Of a DNA stretch of 64,000 nucleotides, positions 26,053 through 37,730 are shown one piece after another. The first letter of the stretch is position 1, and each line of letters starts with the position of its first letter. The notes beneath the pieces were generated by a model. It made no database searches. It was not told where the DNA came from and saw only the letters and a list, made by a program, of their open reading frames with translations. The position numbers and the translations under genes are program-made. Origin of the DNA: Antedon mediterranea (Eukaryota; Echinodermata; Crinoidea; Comatulida; Antedonidae); the NCBI RefSeq assembly GCF_964355755.1, contig NC_092677.1:21548101-21612100 (forward strand). Reading direction: 5' to 3'.

Positions 26053-27826
26053 GAGCACTCAAACCTGAGCATTATCCGTTACGCCACAAACCAGTAGATA
26101 ACTGAAGAGCTGATAATACTCTATTTATATGAAATGAATAATAAATCAATGAAAAATAATGCCATGCAACTTTGTTTCTGATTTTAAAAAAAGGTTCACT
26201 TGTTTAGGCCTGACATTTACAACCCTCAAAATATCTCACCTTCAAAAACAATATTTATTTTCAATTAAAAAAAAAAGAAAAAAAAATACCCGTATAGGTT
26301 CGAACCCACTGGTGAGAGCACTCAAACTTGAGCATTACCCGTTACGCCACAAACCAGTAGATGACTGAAGAGCTGATAATAGTCTATTTATATGAAATCA
26401 ATGATCAATCAATGAAAAATAATGCCTTGCAACTTTGTTTCTGATTGAAAAAAATGTTCACTTGTTTAGGCCTGACATTTACAACCCTCAAAATATCTCA
26501 CTTTCAAAAACAATATTTATTTTCAAATAAAAAAAAAATATCCTTACAGGTTGGAACCCGCTACTGAGAGCACTCAAACCTGGGTATTACCCGTTACGCC
26601 ATAAACCAGCAGATAACTGAAGAGCTGATAATACTCTATTTATATGAAATGAATAATAAATCAATGAAAAATAATGCCATGCAACTTTGTTTCTGATTTT
26701 AAAAAAGGTTCACTTGTTTAGGCCTGACATTTACAACCCTAAAAATATCTCACTTTCAAAAACAATATTTATTTTAAATTAAAAAAAAAATAGAAACAAA
26801 ATATCCGTAGAGGTTCGAACCCACTAGTGAAAGCACTCAAACTTGAGCATTACCCGTTACGCCACAAACCAGTAGATGACTGAAGAGCTGACAATAGTCT
26901 ATTTATATGCAATGAATGATCAATCAATGAAAAATAATGCCATGCAACTTTGTTTCTGATTGAAAAAAATGTTCACTTGTTTAGGCCTGACATTTACAAC
27001 CCTCAAAATATCTCACTTTCAAAAACAATATTTATTTTCAAATAAAAAAAAATATCCTTACAGGTTGGAACACGCTACTGAGAGCACTCAAACCTGGGTA
27101 TAACCCGTTACGCCACAAACCAGTAGATAACTGAAGCGCTGATAATAGTCTATTTATATGAAATTAATGATCAATCAATGAAAAATAATGCCATGCAACT
27201 TTGTTTCTGATTTTTAAAAAGATCCGTTTCTTTAGGCCTGACATTGACAACCCTAAAAAATATCTCATTTAAAAGAAAAATATTTATTTTCAATAAGAAA
27301 AAAAAAGCAATATCCCTAGAGGTTGGAACCCGCTACTGAGAGCACTCAAACCTGGGTATTACTCGTTACGCCACAAACCAGTAGATAACTGAAGAGCTGA
27401 TAATAGTCTATTTATATGAAATTAATGATCAATCAATGAAAAATAATGTCATGCAACTTTGTTTCTGATTTTAAAAAAGGTCCACTTGTTTAGGCCTGAC
27501 ATTTACAACCCTCAAAATATCTCACTTTCAAAAACAATATTTTTTTCAATAAAAAAAAAAGAAAAAAAATATTCGTAGAGCTTCGAACCCACTACTGCGA
27601 GAACTCAAACCTGAGCATTACCCGTTACGCCTCAACCCAGTAGATGACTGAAGAGCTGATAATACTCTATTTATATGAAATGAATGATCAATCAATGAAA
27701 AATAATGCCATGCAACTTTGTTTCTGATTTTTAAAAAGATCCGTTACTTTAGGCCTGACATTGACAACCCTAAAAAATATCTCATTTAAAAGAAAAATAT
27801 TTATTTTCAATAAGAAAAAAAAAGCA

Positions 27827-27897
27827 ATATCCCTAGAGGTTGGAACCCGCTACTGAGAGCACTCAAACCTGGGTATTACCCGTTACGCCACAAACCA
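27827..27897 (-). pseudogene. tRNA-like module, variant with broken B box (GGTTGGAACCC type)
   Basis: The module keeps the 71-nt length and a full A box TGGCGTAACGGG, but the B box reads GTTCCAACC on the minus strand. The purine required at its fifth position is C, so it fails GWTCRANNC. The subfamily also carries AAGCAATATCC, CCCGCTACTGAGAG and CTGGGTATT on the plus strand. These linked differences occur together in many units (for example near 22260, 24672, 34659, 35957, 47134), which identifies an old subfamily and not single errors. Confidence 0.6.
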
Positions 27898-28086
27898 GTA
27901 GATAACTGAAGAGCTGATAATAGTCTATTTATATGAAATTAATGATCAATCAATGAAAAATAATGCCATGCAACTTTGTTTCTGATTTTAAAAAAGGTCC
28001 ACTTGTTTAGGCCTGACATTTACAACCCTCAAAATATCTCACTTTCAAAAACAATATTTTTTTCAATAAAAAAAAAAAGAAAAAAA

Positions 28087-28157
28087 ATATTCGTAGAGGT
28101 TCGAACCCACTACTGCGAGAACTCAAACCTGAGCATTACCCGTTACGCCTCAAACCA
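28087..28157 (-). pseudogene. tRNA-like module, variant with A at position 8
   Basis: This 71-nt module has an intact B box GGTTCGAACC (28098-28107), but its A box reads AGGCGTAACGGG, so the normally invariant T at tRNA position 8 is A. The acceptor 3' strand is CGAATAT, which pairs with TGGTTTG slightly better than other variants do. Plus-strand ACGCCTC is the marker, and it is the most common alternative to ACGCCAC across the array. A reduced A box would be expected to weaken Pol III recruitment. Confidence 0.6.
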
Positions 28158-28729
28158 GTAGATGACTGAAGAGCTGATAATACTCTATTTATATGAAATG
28201 AATGATAAATAAATGAAAAATAATGCCATGCAACTTTGTTTCTGATTTTAAAAAAGGTTCACTTGTTTAGGCCTGACATTTACATCCCTCAAAATATCTC
28301 ACTTTCAAAAACAATATTTATTTTCAATTTAAAAAAAAAAAAATCCCTAGAGGTACGAACCCACTACTGAGAGAACTCAAACCTGAGCATTACCGGTTAC
28401 GCCACAAACCAGTAGGTGAGTGAAGAGCTGATAATAGTCTATTTTTATGAAATGAATGATCCATCAATGTAAAATGATGTTATGCAACTTTGTTTCTGAT
28501 TTAAAAAAAGGTCCACTTGGTTAGGCTTGACATTTAAAACCATAAAAATATCTCACTTTAAAAAACAATATTTATTTTCAAATAAAAAAAAAAAGAAAAA
28601 AAATATCCCTAGAAGTCGAACCCACTATTGAAATCACTCAAACCTGAGCATTACCCGTTACGATGCAAACCAGTATATGACTGAAGAGCTGATAATAGTC
28701 TATTTATATGAAATGGATGATCAATCAAT

Positions 28730-28800
28730 GAAAAATAATGCCATGCAACAATAGTCTATATATATAAAATGAATGATCAATCAATGAAAAATAATGCCAT
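28730..28800. repeat. Short partial duplication at a satellite B unit boundary
   Basis: The unit reads GAAAAATAATGCCATGCAA, then jumps to CAATAGTCTATATATATAAA and repeats GAATGATCAATCAATG and AATAATGCCATGCAACTTTG. About 60 bp around the TATA region is therefore present twice, giving two AT-rich TATA-like stretches (TATTTATA and TATATATATA) upstream of one tRNA-like module. The intervening body (TTTCTGATTT onward) is missing from the first copy, so this is a local slippage or deletion product. Confidence 0.65.
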
Positions 28801-29413
28801 GCAACTTTGTTTCTGATTTTAAAAAAGGTCCACTTGTTTAGGCCTGACATTTACAACCCTCAAAATATCTCACTTCCAAAAACCATATTTATTTTCAATT
28901 TAAAAAAAACAGAAAAAAATTATCCCTAGAGGTACAACCCACTACTCAGAGCACTCAAACCTGAGCATTACCCGTTACGCCACAAACCAGTAGATGACTG
29001 AAGAGCTGATAATAGTCTATTTATATGAAATGAATTATCAATCAATGAAAAATAATGCCATGCAACTTTGTTTCTGATTTTTAAAAATATCCATTTGTTT
29101 AGGCCTGACATTCACAACCCTAAAAAATATCTCATTTTCAAAAAAAATATTTATTTTCAATAAGAAAAAAAAAAGCAATATCTCTAGAGGTTGGAACCCG
29201 CTACTGAGAGCACTCAAACCTGGGTATTACCCGTTACGCCACAAACCAGTAGATGACTGAAGAGCTGATAATAGTCTATTTATATGAAATGAATTATCAA
29301 TCAATGAAAAATAATGCCATGCAACTTTGTTTCTGATTTTAAAAAAGGTCCACTTGACTTGACATTTACAACCCTCAAAATATCTCACTTTCAAAAACAA
29401 TATTTTTTTCAAT

Positions 29414-29434
29414 AAAAAAAAAAAAGAAACAAAA
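29414..29434 (-). terminator. Oligo-T tract after the tRNA-like module (Pol III type)
   Basis: On the minus strand a TTTT begins at the last base of the module (29431-29434), and a T12 tract follows at 29414-29425. RNA polymerase III terminates at four or more T on the non-template strand, so a transcript from this unit would end just past the module. Every unit inspected has such a tract here, from about 8 to more than 20 T. The tract is T-rich on the sense strand. A retroposed SINE would instead carry an A-rich tail on that strand. Confidence 0.55.
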
Positions 29435-29504
29435 TATCCGTAGAGGTTCGAACCCACTAGTGAGAGCACTCAAACTTGAGCATTACCCGTTACGCCACAA
29501 ACCA
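29434..29504 (-). pseudogene. tRNA-like module of satellite B, archetype with intact A and B boxes
   Basis: Read on the minus strand, the 71 bases fit tRNA spacing: 7-nt acceptor strand TGGTTTG, TG at positions 8-9, a D arm with 4-bp stem GCGT/ATGC and loop AACGGGTA, a 17-nt anticodon region, 4-nt variable region, T loop TTCGAAC, then CTCTA and CGGATAT. The A box TGGCGTAACGGG (29486-29497) matches TRGCNNARYNGG at every position. The B box GGTTCGAACC (29445-29454) satisfies GWTCRANNC. No run of four T occurs between the A and B boxes. Against a working tRNA, the anticodon stem does not pair in the canonical register (CTCA/TGAG forms a small hairpin instead), the T stem is weak, and only about five of seven acceptor pairs are possible with wobbles. 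I read it as a tRNA-derived Pol III promoter module, not a decoding tRNA. Confidence 0.7.
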
Positions 29505-29532
29505 GTAGATGACTGAAGAGCTGATAATACTC

Positions 29533-29540
29533 TATTTATA
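29533..29540 (-). promoter_or_regulatory. TATA box upstream of the tRNA-like module
   Basis: TATAAATA on the minus strand lies 28 bp upstream of module position 1. With a Pol III start a few bases before the tRNA body, this puts the TATA box about 20-30 bp upstream of initiation, a plausible distance. Nearly all satellite B units keep it (plus-strand CTATTTATATG). Exceptions include CTATATATATG near 31882, CTATTTTTATG near 28440 and CTATTAATATG near 40956. An AT-rich match could occur by chance in one unit, but the fixed position across the array is shared by descent and shows no obvious decay. Confidence 0.5.
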
Positions 29541-32500
29541 TGAAATAAATAATAAATCAATGAAAAATAATGCCATGCAACTTTGTTTCTGATTTTAAAA
29601 AAGGTCCACTTGTTTAGGTCTGACATTTACAACCCTCAAAATATCTCACTTTCAAAAACAATATTTATTTTCAATAAAAAAAAAAAAAAAAAAAAATATT
29701 CGTAGAGGTTCGAACCCACTGCTGCGAGAACTCAAACCTGAGCATTACCCGTTACGCCTCAAACCAGTAGATGACTGAAGAGCTGATAATACTCTATTTA
29801 TATGAAATTAATAATAAATCAATGAAAAATAATGCAATGCAACTTTGTTTCTGATTTTAAAAAAGGTTCACTTGTTTAGGCCTGACATTTACAACCCTCA
29901 AAATATCTCACTTTCAAAAACAATATTTATTTTAAATAAAAAAAAAAAAGAAACAAAATATCCGTAGAGGTTCGAACCCACTAGTGTGAGCACTCAAACT
30001 TGAGCATTACCCGTTACGCCACAAACCAGTAGATGACTGAAGAGCTGATAATACTCTATTTATATGAAATAAATAATAAATCAATGAAAAATAATGCCAT
30101 GCAACTTTGTTTCTGATTTTAAAAAAGGTCCACTTGTTCAGGCCTGATATTTACAACCCTCAAAATATCTCACTTTCAAAAACCATATTTATTTTCAATT
30201 TAAAAAAAAAGAAAAAAAAATATCCCTAGAGGTTCGACCCACTACTCAGAGCACTCAAACCTGAGCATTACCCGTTACGCCACAAACCAGTAGATGACTG
30301 AAGAGCTGATAATAGTCTATTTATATGAAATAAATGATCAATCAATGAAAAATAATGCCATGCAACTTTGTTTCTGATTTTAAAAAAGGTCCACTTGTTT
30401 AGGCCTGACATTTACAACCCTCAAAATATCTCACTTTCAAAAACAATATTTATTTTCAAATAAAAAAAAAAAAAAAATATCCCTATAAGTTCGAACCGAC
30501 TATTGAAATCACTCAAAACTGAGCATTACCCGTTACGCCGCAAACCAGTATATAACTGAAGAGCTGATAATAGTCTATTTATATGAAATGGATGATCAAC
30601 CAATGAAAAATAATGCCATGCAACTTTGTTTCTGATTTTAAAAAAGGTCCACTTGTTTAGGCCTGACATTTACAACCCTCAAAATATCTCACTTTCAAAA
30701 ACAATATTTATTTTCAATTTAAAAAAAAAAAAAATCCTTAGAGGTTCGAACCCACTACTGAAAGCACTCAAACCTGAGCATTATCCGTTACGCCACAAAC
30801 CAGTAGATGACTGCGGAGCTGATAATAGTCCATTTATATGAAATGAATGATCAATCAATGAAAAATAATGCCATGCAACTTTGTTTCTGATTTTAAAAAA
30901 GGTCCACTTGTTTAGGCCTGACATTTACAACCCTCAAAATATCTCACTTTCAAAAACAATATTTATTTTCAATAAAAAAAAAAAAAAAAAAAAAAATATT
31001 CGTAGAGGTTCGAACCCACTACTGCGAGAACTCAAACCTGAGCATTACCCGTTACGCCTCAAACCAGTAGATGACTGAAGAGCTGATATAACAGTCTATT
31101 TATATGAAATGAATGATCCATCAATGTAAAATGATGTTATGCAACTTTGTTTCTGATTTTAAAAAAAGGTCCACTTGGTTAGGCTTGACATTTAAAACCC
31201 TCAAAATATCTCACTTTCAAAAACCATATTTATTTTCAATTTAAAAAAAAAGAAAAAAAATATCCCTTGAGGTTCGACCCACTACTCAGAGCACTCAAAC
31301 CTGAGCATTACCCGTTACGCCTCAAACCAGTAGATCACTGAAGAGCTGATAATACTCTATTTATATGAAATGAATAATAAATCAATGAAAAATAATGCCA
31401 TGCAACTTTGTTTCTGATTTTAAAAAAGGTTCACTTGTTTAGGCCTGACATTTACAACCCTCAAAATATCTCACCTTCAAAAACAATATTTATTTTCAAA
31501 TAAAAAAAAAAAGAAAAAAAATTTCCCTAGAAGTTCGAACCCACTATTGAAATCACTCAAACCTGAGCATTACCCGTTCGCCGCAAACCATTTTATGACT
31601 GAAGAGCTGATAATAGTCTATTTATATGAAATGGATGATCAATCAATGAAAAATAATGCCATGCAACTTTGTTTCTGATTTTAAAAAAGGTTCACTTGTT
31701 TAGGCCTGACAGTTGCAACCCTCAAAATATCTCACTTTCAAAAACAATATTTATTTTCAATTAAAAAAAAAAGAAAAAAAAAATACCCGTATAGGTTCGA
31801 ACCCACTACTGAGAGCACTCAAACCTGAGCATTACACGTTACGCCACAAACCAGTAGATGACTGAGGAGCTGATAATAGTCTATATATATGAAATGAATG
31901 ATCAACCAATGAAAAATAATGCCATGCAACTTTGTTTCTGATTTTAAAAAAGGTCCACTTGTTTAGGCCTGACATTTACAACCCTCAAAATATCTCACTT
32001 TCAAAAACAATATTTATTTTCAATTTAAAAAAAAAAAAATCCTTTGAGGTTCGAACCCACTACTGAAAGCACTCAAACCTGAGCATTACCCGTTACGCCA
32101 CAAACCAGTAGATGACTGCGGAGCTGATAATAGTCCATTTATATGAAATGAATGATCAATCAATGAAAAATAATGCCATGCAACTTTGTTTCTGATTTTA
32201 AAAAAGGTCCACTTGTTTAGGCATGACATTTACAACCCTCAAAATATCTCACTTTCAAAAACAATATTTATTTTCAATAAAAAAAAAAAAAAAAAAAAAA
32301 TATTCGTAGAGGTTCGAACCCACTACTGCGAGAACTCAAACCTGAGCATTACCCGTTACGCCTCAAACCAGTAGATGACTGAAGAGCTGATATAACAGTC
32401 TATTGATATGAAATGAATGATCCATCAATGTAAAATGATGTTATGCAACTTTGTTTCTGATTTTAAAAAAAGGTCCACTTGGTTAGGCTTGACATTTAAA

Positions 32501-34599
32501 ACCCTCAAAATATCTCACTTTCAAAAACCATATTTATTTTCAATTTAAAAAAAAAGAAAAAAAATATCCCTTGAGGTTCGACCCACTACTCAGAGCACTC
32601 AAACCTGAGCATTACCCGTTACGCCACAAACCAGTAGATAACTGAAGAGCTGATAATAGTCTATTTATATGAAATGAATGATCAATCAATGAAAAATAAT
32701 GCCATGCAACTTTGTTTCTGATTTTAAAAAGGTCCACTTGTTTAGGCCTGACATTTACAACCCTCAAAATATCTCACTTTCAAAAACAATATTTTTTTCA
32801 ATAAAAAAAAAAAGAAAAAAAATATTCGTAGAGGTTCGAACCCACTACTGCGAGAACTCAAACCTGAGCATTACCCGTTACGCCTCAAACCAGTAGATGA
32901 CTGAAGAGCTGATAATACTCTATTTATATGAAATTAATAATAAATCAATGAAAAATAATGCCATGCAACTTTGTTTCTGATTTTAAAAAAGGTCCACTTG
33001 TTTAGGCCTGACATTTACAACCCTCAAAATACCTCACTTTCAAAAACAATATTTATTTTAAATAAAAAAAGAAAAAGAAACAAAATATCCGTAGAGGTTC
33101 GAACCCACTAGTGAGAGCACTCAAACTTGAGCATTACCCGTTACGCCACAAACCAGTAGTTGACTGAAGAGCTGACAATACTCTATTTATATGAAATGAA
33201 TGATCAATCAATGAAAAATAATGCCATGCAACTTTGTTTCTGATTTTAAAAAAGGTCCACTTGTTTAGGCCTGACATTTACAACCCTCAAAATATCTCAC
33301 TTTCAAAAACAATATTTTTTTCAATAAAAAAAAAAAGAAAACAAATATTCGTAGAGGTTCGAACCCACTACTGCGAGAACTCAAACCTGAGCATTACCCG
33401 TTACGCCTCAAACCAGTAGATGACTGAAGAGCTGATAACACTCTATTTATATGAAATTAATAATAAATCAATGAAAAATAATGCCATGCAACCTTGTTTC
33501 TGATTTTAAAAAAGGTTCACTTGTTTAGGCCTGACATTTACAACCCTCAAAATATCTCACTTTCAAAAACAATATTTATTTTCAATAAAAAAAAAAAAAA
33601 AAAAAATATTCGTAGAGGTTCGAACCCACTACTGCGAGAACTCAAACCTGAGCATTACCCGTTACGCCTCAAACCAGTAGATGACTGAAGAGCTGATATA
33701 ACAGTCTATTTATATGAAATGAATGATCCATCAATGTAAAATGATGTTATGCAACTTTGTTTCTGATTTTAAAAAAAGGTCCACTTGGTTAGGCTTGACA
33801 TTTAAAACCCTCAAAATATCTCACTTTCAAAAACCATATTTATTTTAAATTTAAAAAAAAAGAAAAAAAATATCCCTTGAGGTTCGACCCACTACTCAGA
33901 GCACTCAAACCTGAGCATTACCCGTTACGCCACAAACCAGTAGATAACTGAAGAGCTGATAATAGTCTATTTATATGAAATGAATGATCAATCAATGAAA
34001 AATAATGCCATGCAACTTTGTTTCTGATTTTAAAAAAGGTCCACTTGTTTAGGCCTGACATTTACAACCCTCAAAATATCTCGCTTTCAAAAACAATATT
34101 TATTTTCAATTAAAAAAAAAAGAAAAAAAATATTCGTAGAGGTTCGAACCCACTACTGCGAGAACTCAAACCTGAGCATTACCCGTTACGCCTCAAACCA
34201 GTAGATGACTGAAGAGCTGATAATACTCTATTTATATGAAATTAATAATAAATCAATGAAAAATAATGCCATGCAACTTTGTTTCTGATTTTTAAAAAAG
34301 GTCCACTTGTTTAGGCCTGACATTTACAACCCTCAAAATATCTCACTTTCAAAAACCATATTTATTTTCAATTTAAAAAAAAAAGAATAAAAGTATCCCT
34401 AGAGGTTCGACCCACTACTCAGAGCACTCAAACCTGAGCATTACTCGTTACGCCACAAACCAGTAGATGACTGAAGAGCTGGTAATAGTCTATTTATATG
34501 AAATGAATTATCAATCAATGAAAAATAATGCCATGCAACTTTGTTTCTGATTTTAAAAAAGATCCATTTGTTTAGGCCTGACATTTAAAACCCTAAAAA

Positions 34600-37500
34600 A
34601 TATCTCATTTTCAAAAAAAATATTTATTTTCAATAAGAAAAAAAAAAGCAATATCCCTAGAGGTTGGAACCGGCTACTGAGAGCACTCAAACCTGGGTAT
34701 TACCCGTTACGCCACAAACCAGTAGATAACTGAAGAGCTGATAATAGTCTATTTATATGGAATTAATGATCAATCAATGAAAAATATTGCCATGCAACTT
34801 TGTTTCTGATTTTAAAAAAGGTCCACTTGTTTAGGCCTGACATTTACAACCCTCAAAATATCTCACTTTCAAAAACAATATTTTTTTCAATAAAAAAAAA
34901 AAAAAAAAAAAATATTCGTGGAGGTTCGAACCCACTACTGCGAGAACTCAAACCTGAGCATTACCCGTTACGCCTCAAACCAGTAGATGACTGAAGAGCT
35001 GATAATACTCTATTTATATGCAATTAATAATAAATCAATGAAAAATAATGCCATGCAACTTTGTTTCTGATTTTAAAAAAGGTTCACTTGTTTAGGCCTG
35101 ACATTTACAACCCTCAAAATATCTCACTTTCAAAAACAATATTTATTCAAAATAAAAAAAAAAAAAAATATCCGTAGAGGTTCGAACCCACTAGTGAGAG
35201 CACTCAAACTTGAGCATTACCCGTTACGCCACAAACCAGTAGATAACTGAAGAGCTGATAATAGTCTATTTATATGAAATGAATTATTAATCAATGAAAA
35301 ATAATGCCATGCAACTTTGTTTCTGATTTTTAAAAAGGTCCACTTGTTTAGGCCTGACATATTTACAACCCTCAAAATATCTCACTTTCAAAAACAATAT
35401 TTATTTTAAATAAAAAAAAAAAAAAATATCCGTAGAGGTTCGAACCCACTAGTGAGAGCACTCAAACTTGAGCATTACCCGTTACGCCACAAACCAGTAG
35501 ATAACTGAAGAGCTGATAATAGTCTATTTATATGAAATGAATGATCAATCAATGAAAAATAATGCCATGCAACTTTGTTTCTGATTTTAAAAAAGGTCCA
35601 CTTGTTTAGGCCTGACATTTACAACCCTCAAAATATCTCACTTTCAAAAACAATATTTTTTTTGAATAAAAAAAAAAAAGAAAACAAATATGCGTAGAGG
35701 TTCGAACCCACTACTGCGAGAACTCAAACCTGAGCATTACCCGTTACGCCTCAAAGCAGTAGATGACTGAAGAGCTGATAATACTCTATTTATATGAAAT
35801 TAATAATAAATCAATGAAAAATAATGCCATGCAACTTTGTTTCTGATTTTAAAAAAGGTCCACTTGTTTAGGCCTGACATTTACAACCCTAAAAATATCT
35901 CATTTTCAAAAAAAATATTTATTTTCAATAAGAAAAAAAAAAGCAATATCCCTAGAGGTTGGAACCCGCTACTGAGAGCACTCAAACCTGGGTATTACCC
36001 GTTACGCCACAAACCAGTAGATAACTGAAGAGCTGATAATAGTCTATTTATATGGAATTAATGATCAATCAATGAAAAATAATGCCATGCAACTTTGTTT
36101 CTGATTTTAAAAAAGGTCCACTTGTTTAGGCCTGACATTTACAACCCTCAAAATATCTCACTTTCAAAAACAATATTTTTTTCAATAAAAAAAAAAATAA
36201 AAAAAATATTCGTGGAGGTTCGAACCCACTACTGCGAGAACTCAAACCTGAGCATTACCCGTTACGCCTCAAACCAGTAGATGACTGAAGAGCTGATAAT
36301 ACTCTATTTATATGAAATTAATAATAAATCAATGAAAAATAATGCCATGGAACTTTGTTTCTGATTTTAAAAAAGGTTCACTTGTTTAGGCCTGACATTT
36401 ACAACCCTCAAAATATCTCACTTTCAAAAACAATATTTATTCAAAATAAAAAAAAAAAAAAATATCCGTAGAGGTTCGAACCCACTAGTGAGAGCACTCA
36501 AACTTGAGCATTACCCGTTACGCCACAAACCAGTAGATAACTGAAGAGCTGATAATAGTCTATTTATATGAAATGAATTATTAATCAATGAAAAATAATG
36601 CCATGCAACTTTGTTTCTGATTTTTAAAAAGGTCCACTTGTTTAGGCCTGACATATTTACAACCCTCAAAATATCTCACTTTCAAAAACAATATTTATTT
36701 TAAATAAAAAAAAAAAAAAATATCCGTAGAGGTTCGAACCCACTAGTGAGAGCACTCAAACTTGAGCATTACCCGTTACGCCACAAACCAGTAGATAACT
36801 GAAGAGCTGATAATAGTCTATTTATATGAAATGAATGATCAATCAATGAAAAATAATGCCATGCAACTTTGTTTCTGATTTTAAAAAAGGTCCACTTGTT
36901 TAGGCCTGACATTTACAACCCTCAAAATATCTCACTTTCAAAAACAATATTTTTTTTGAATAAAAAAAAAAAAGAAAACAAATATGCGTAGAGGTTCGAA
37001 CCCACTACTGCGAGAACTCAAACCTGAGCATTACCCGTTACGCCTCAAAGCAGTAGATGACTGAAGAGCTGATAATACTCTATTTATATGAAATTAATAA
37101 TAAATCAATGAAAAATAATGCCATGCAACTTTGTTTCTGATTTTAAAAAAGGTCCACTTGTTTAGGCCTGACATTTACAACCCTAAAAATATCTCATTTT
37201 CAAAAAAAATATTTATTTTCAATAAGAAAAAAAAAAGCAATATCCCTAGAGGTTGGAACCCGCTACTGAGAGCACTCAAACCTGGGTATTACCCGTTACG
37301 CCACAAACCAGTAGATAACTGAAGAGCTGATAATAGTCTATTTATATGGAATTAATGATCAATCAATGAAAAATAATGCCATGCAACTTTGTTTCTGATT
37401 TTAAAAAAGGTCCACTTGTTTAGGCCTGACATTTACAACCCTCAAAATATCTCACTTTCAAAAACAATATTTTTTTCAATAAAAAAAAAAATAAAAAAAA

Positions 37501-37730
37501 TATTCGTGGAGGTTCGAACCCACTACTGCGAGAACTCAAACCTGAGCATTACCCGTTACGCCTCAAACCAGTAGATGACTGAAGAGCTGATAATACTCTA
37601 TTTATATGAAATTAATAATAAATCAATGAAAAATAATGCCATGGAACTTTGTTTCTGATTTTAAAAAAGGTTCACTTGTTTAGGCCTGACATTTACAACC
37701 CTCAAAATATCTCACTTTCAAAAACAATAT
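34600..37730. repeat. Five-unit (1294-bp) higher-order repeat in satellite B, 2.4 copies
   Basis: Blocks starting near 34600, 35895 and 37189 repeat with a period of about 1294 bp, five basal units. Shared markers are TATTCGTGGAGG (34912, 36207, 37501), TATTTATTCAAAATAAA (near 35143 and 36437), a GAATTATTAATC unit (35280 and 36574), GAATAAAAAA with ACAAATATGCGTAG (near 35664 and 36958) and CTCAAAGCAGTAG (35751 and 37045). The third copy ends near 37730, where TTTGTTTTAAATAAATAAA replaces the expected sequence. A related block lies at about 46880-47630. Confidence 0.82.

Noticed and set aside
29227-29469. 80-codon minus-strand open frame
   Set aside because: It runs through one satellite B unit including the T-tract (phenylalanine/leucine-rich stretch) and is not kept in sister units.
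29434-29504. A functional tRNA gene
   Set aside because: The anticodon stem is not paired in the canonical register, the T stem and acceptor stem are weak, and position 37 is not a purine. It is kept only as a tRNA-like module.
30626-30841. Repeated 61-71-codon open frames in satellite B (start MFLILKKVHLFRP)
   Set aside because: They begin at TTG within the repeat, contain a lysine run encoded by the variable A-tract, and change frame after it according to A-tract length, giving two unrelated C-termini. There is no consistent coding signal.
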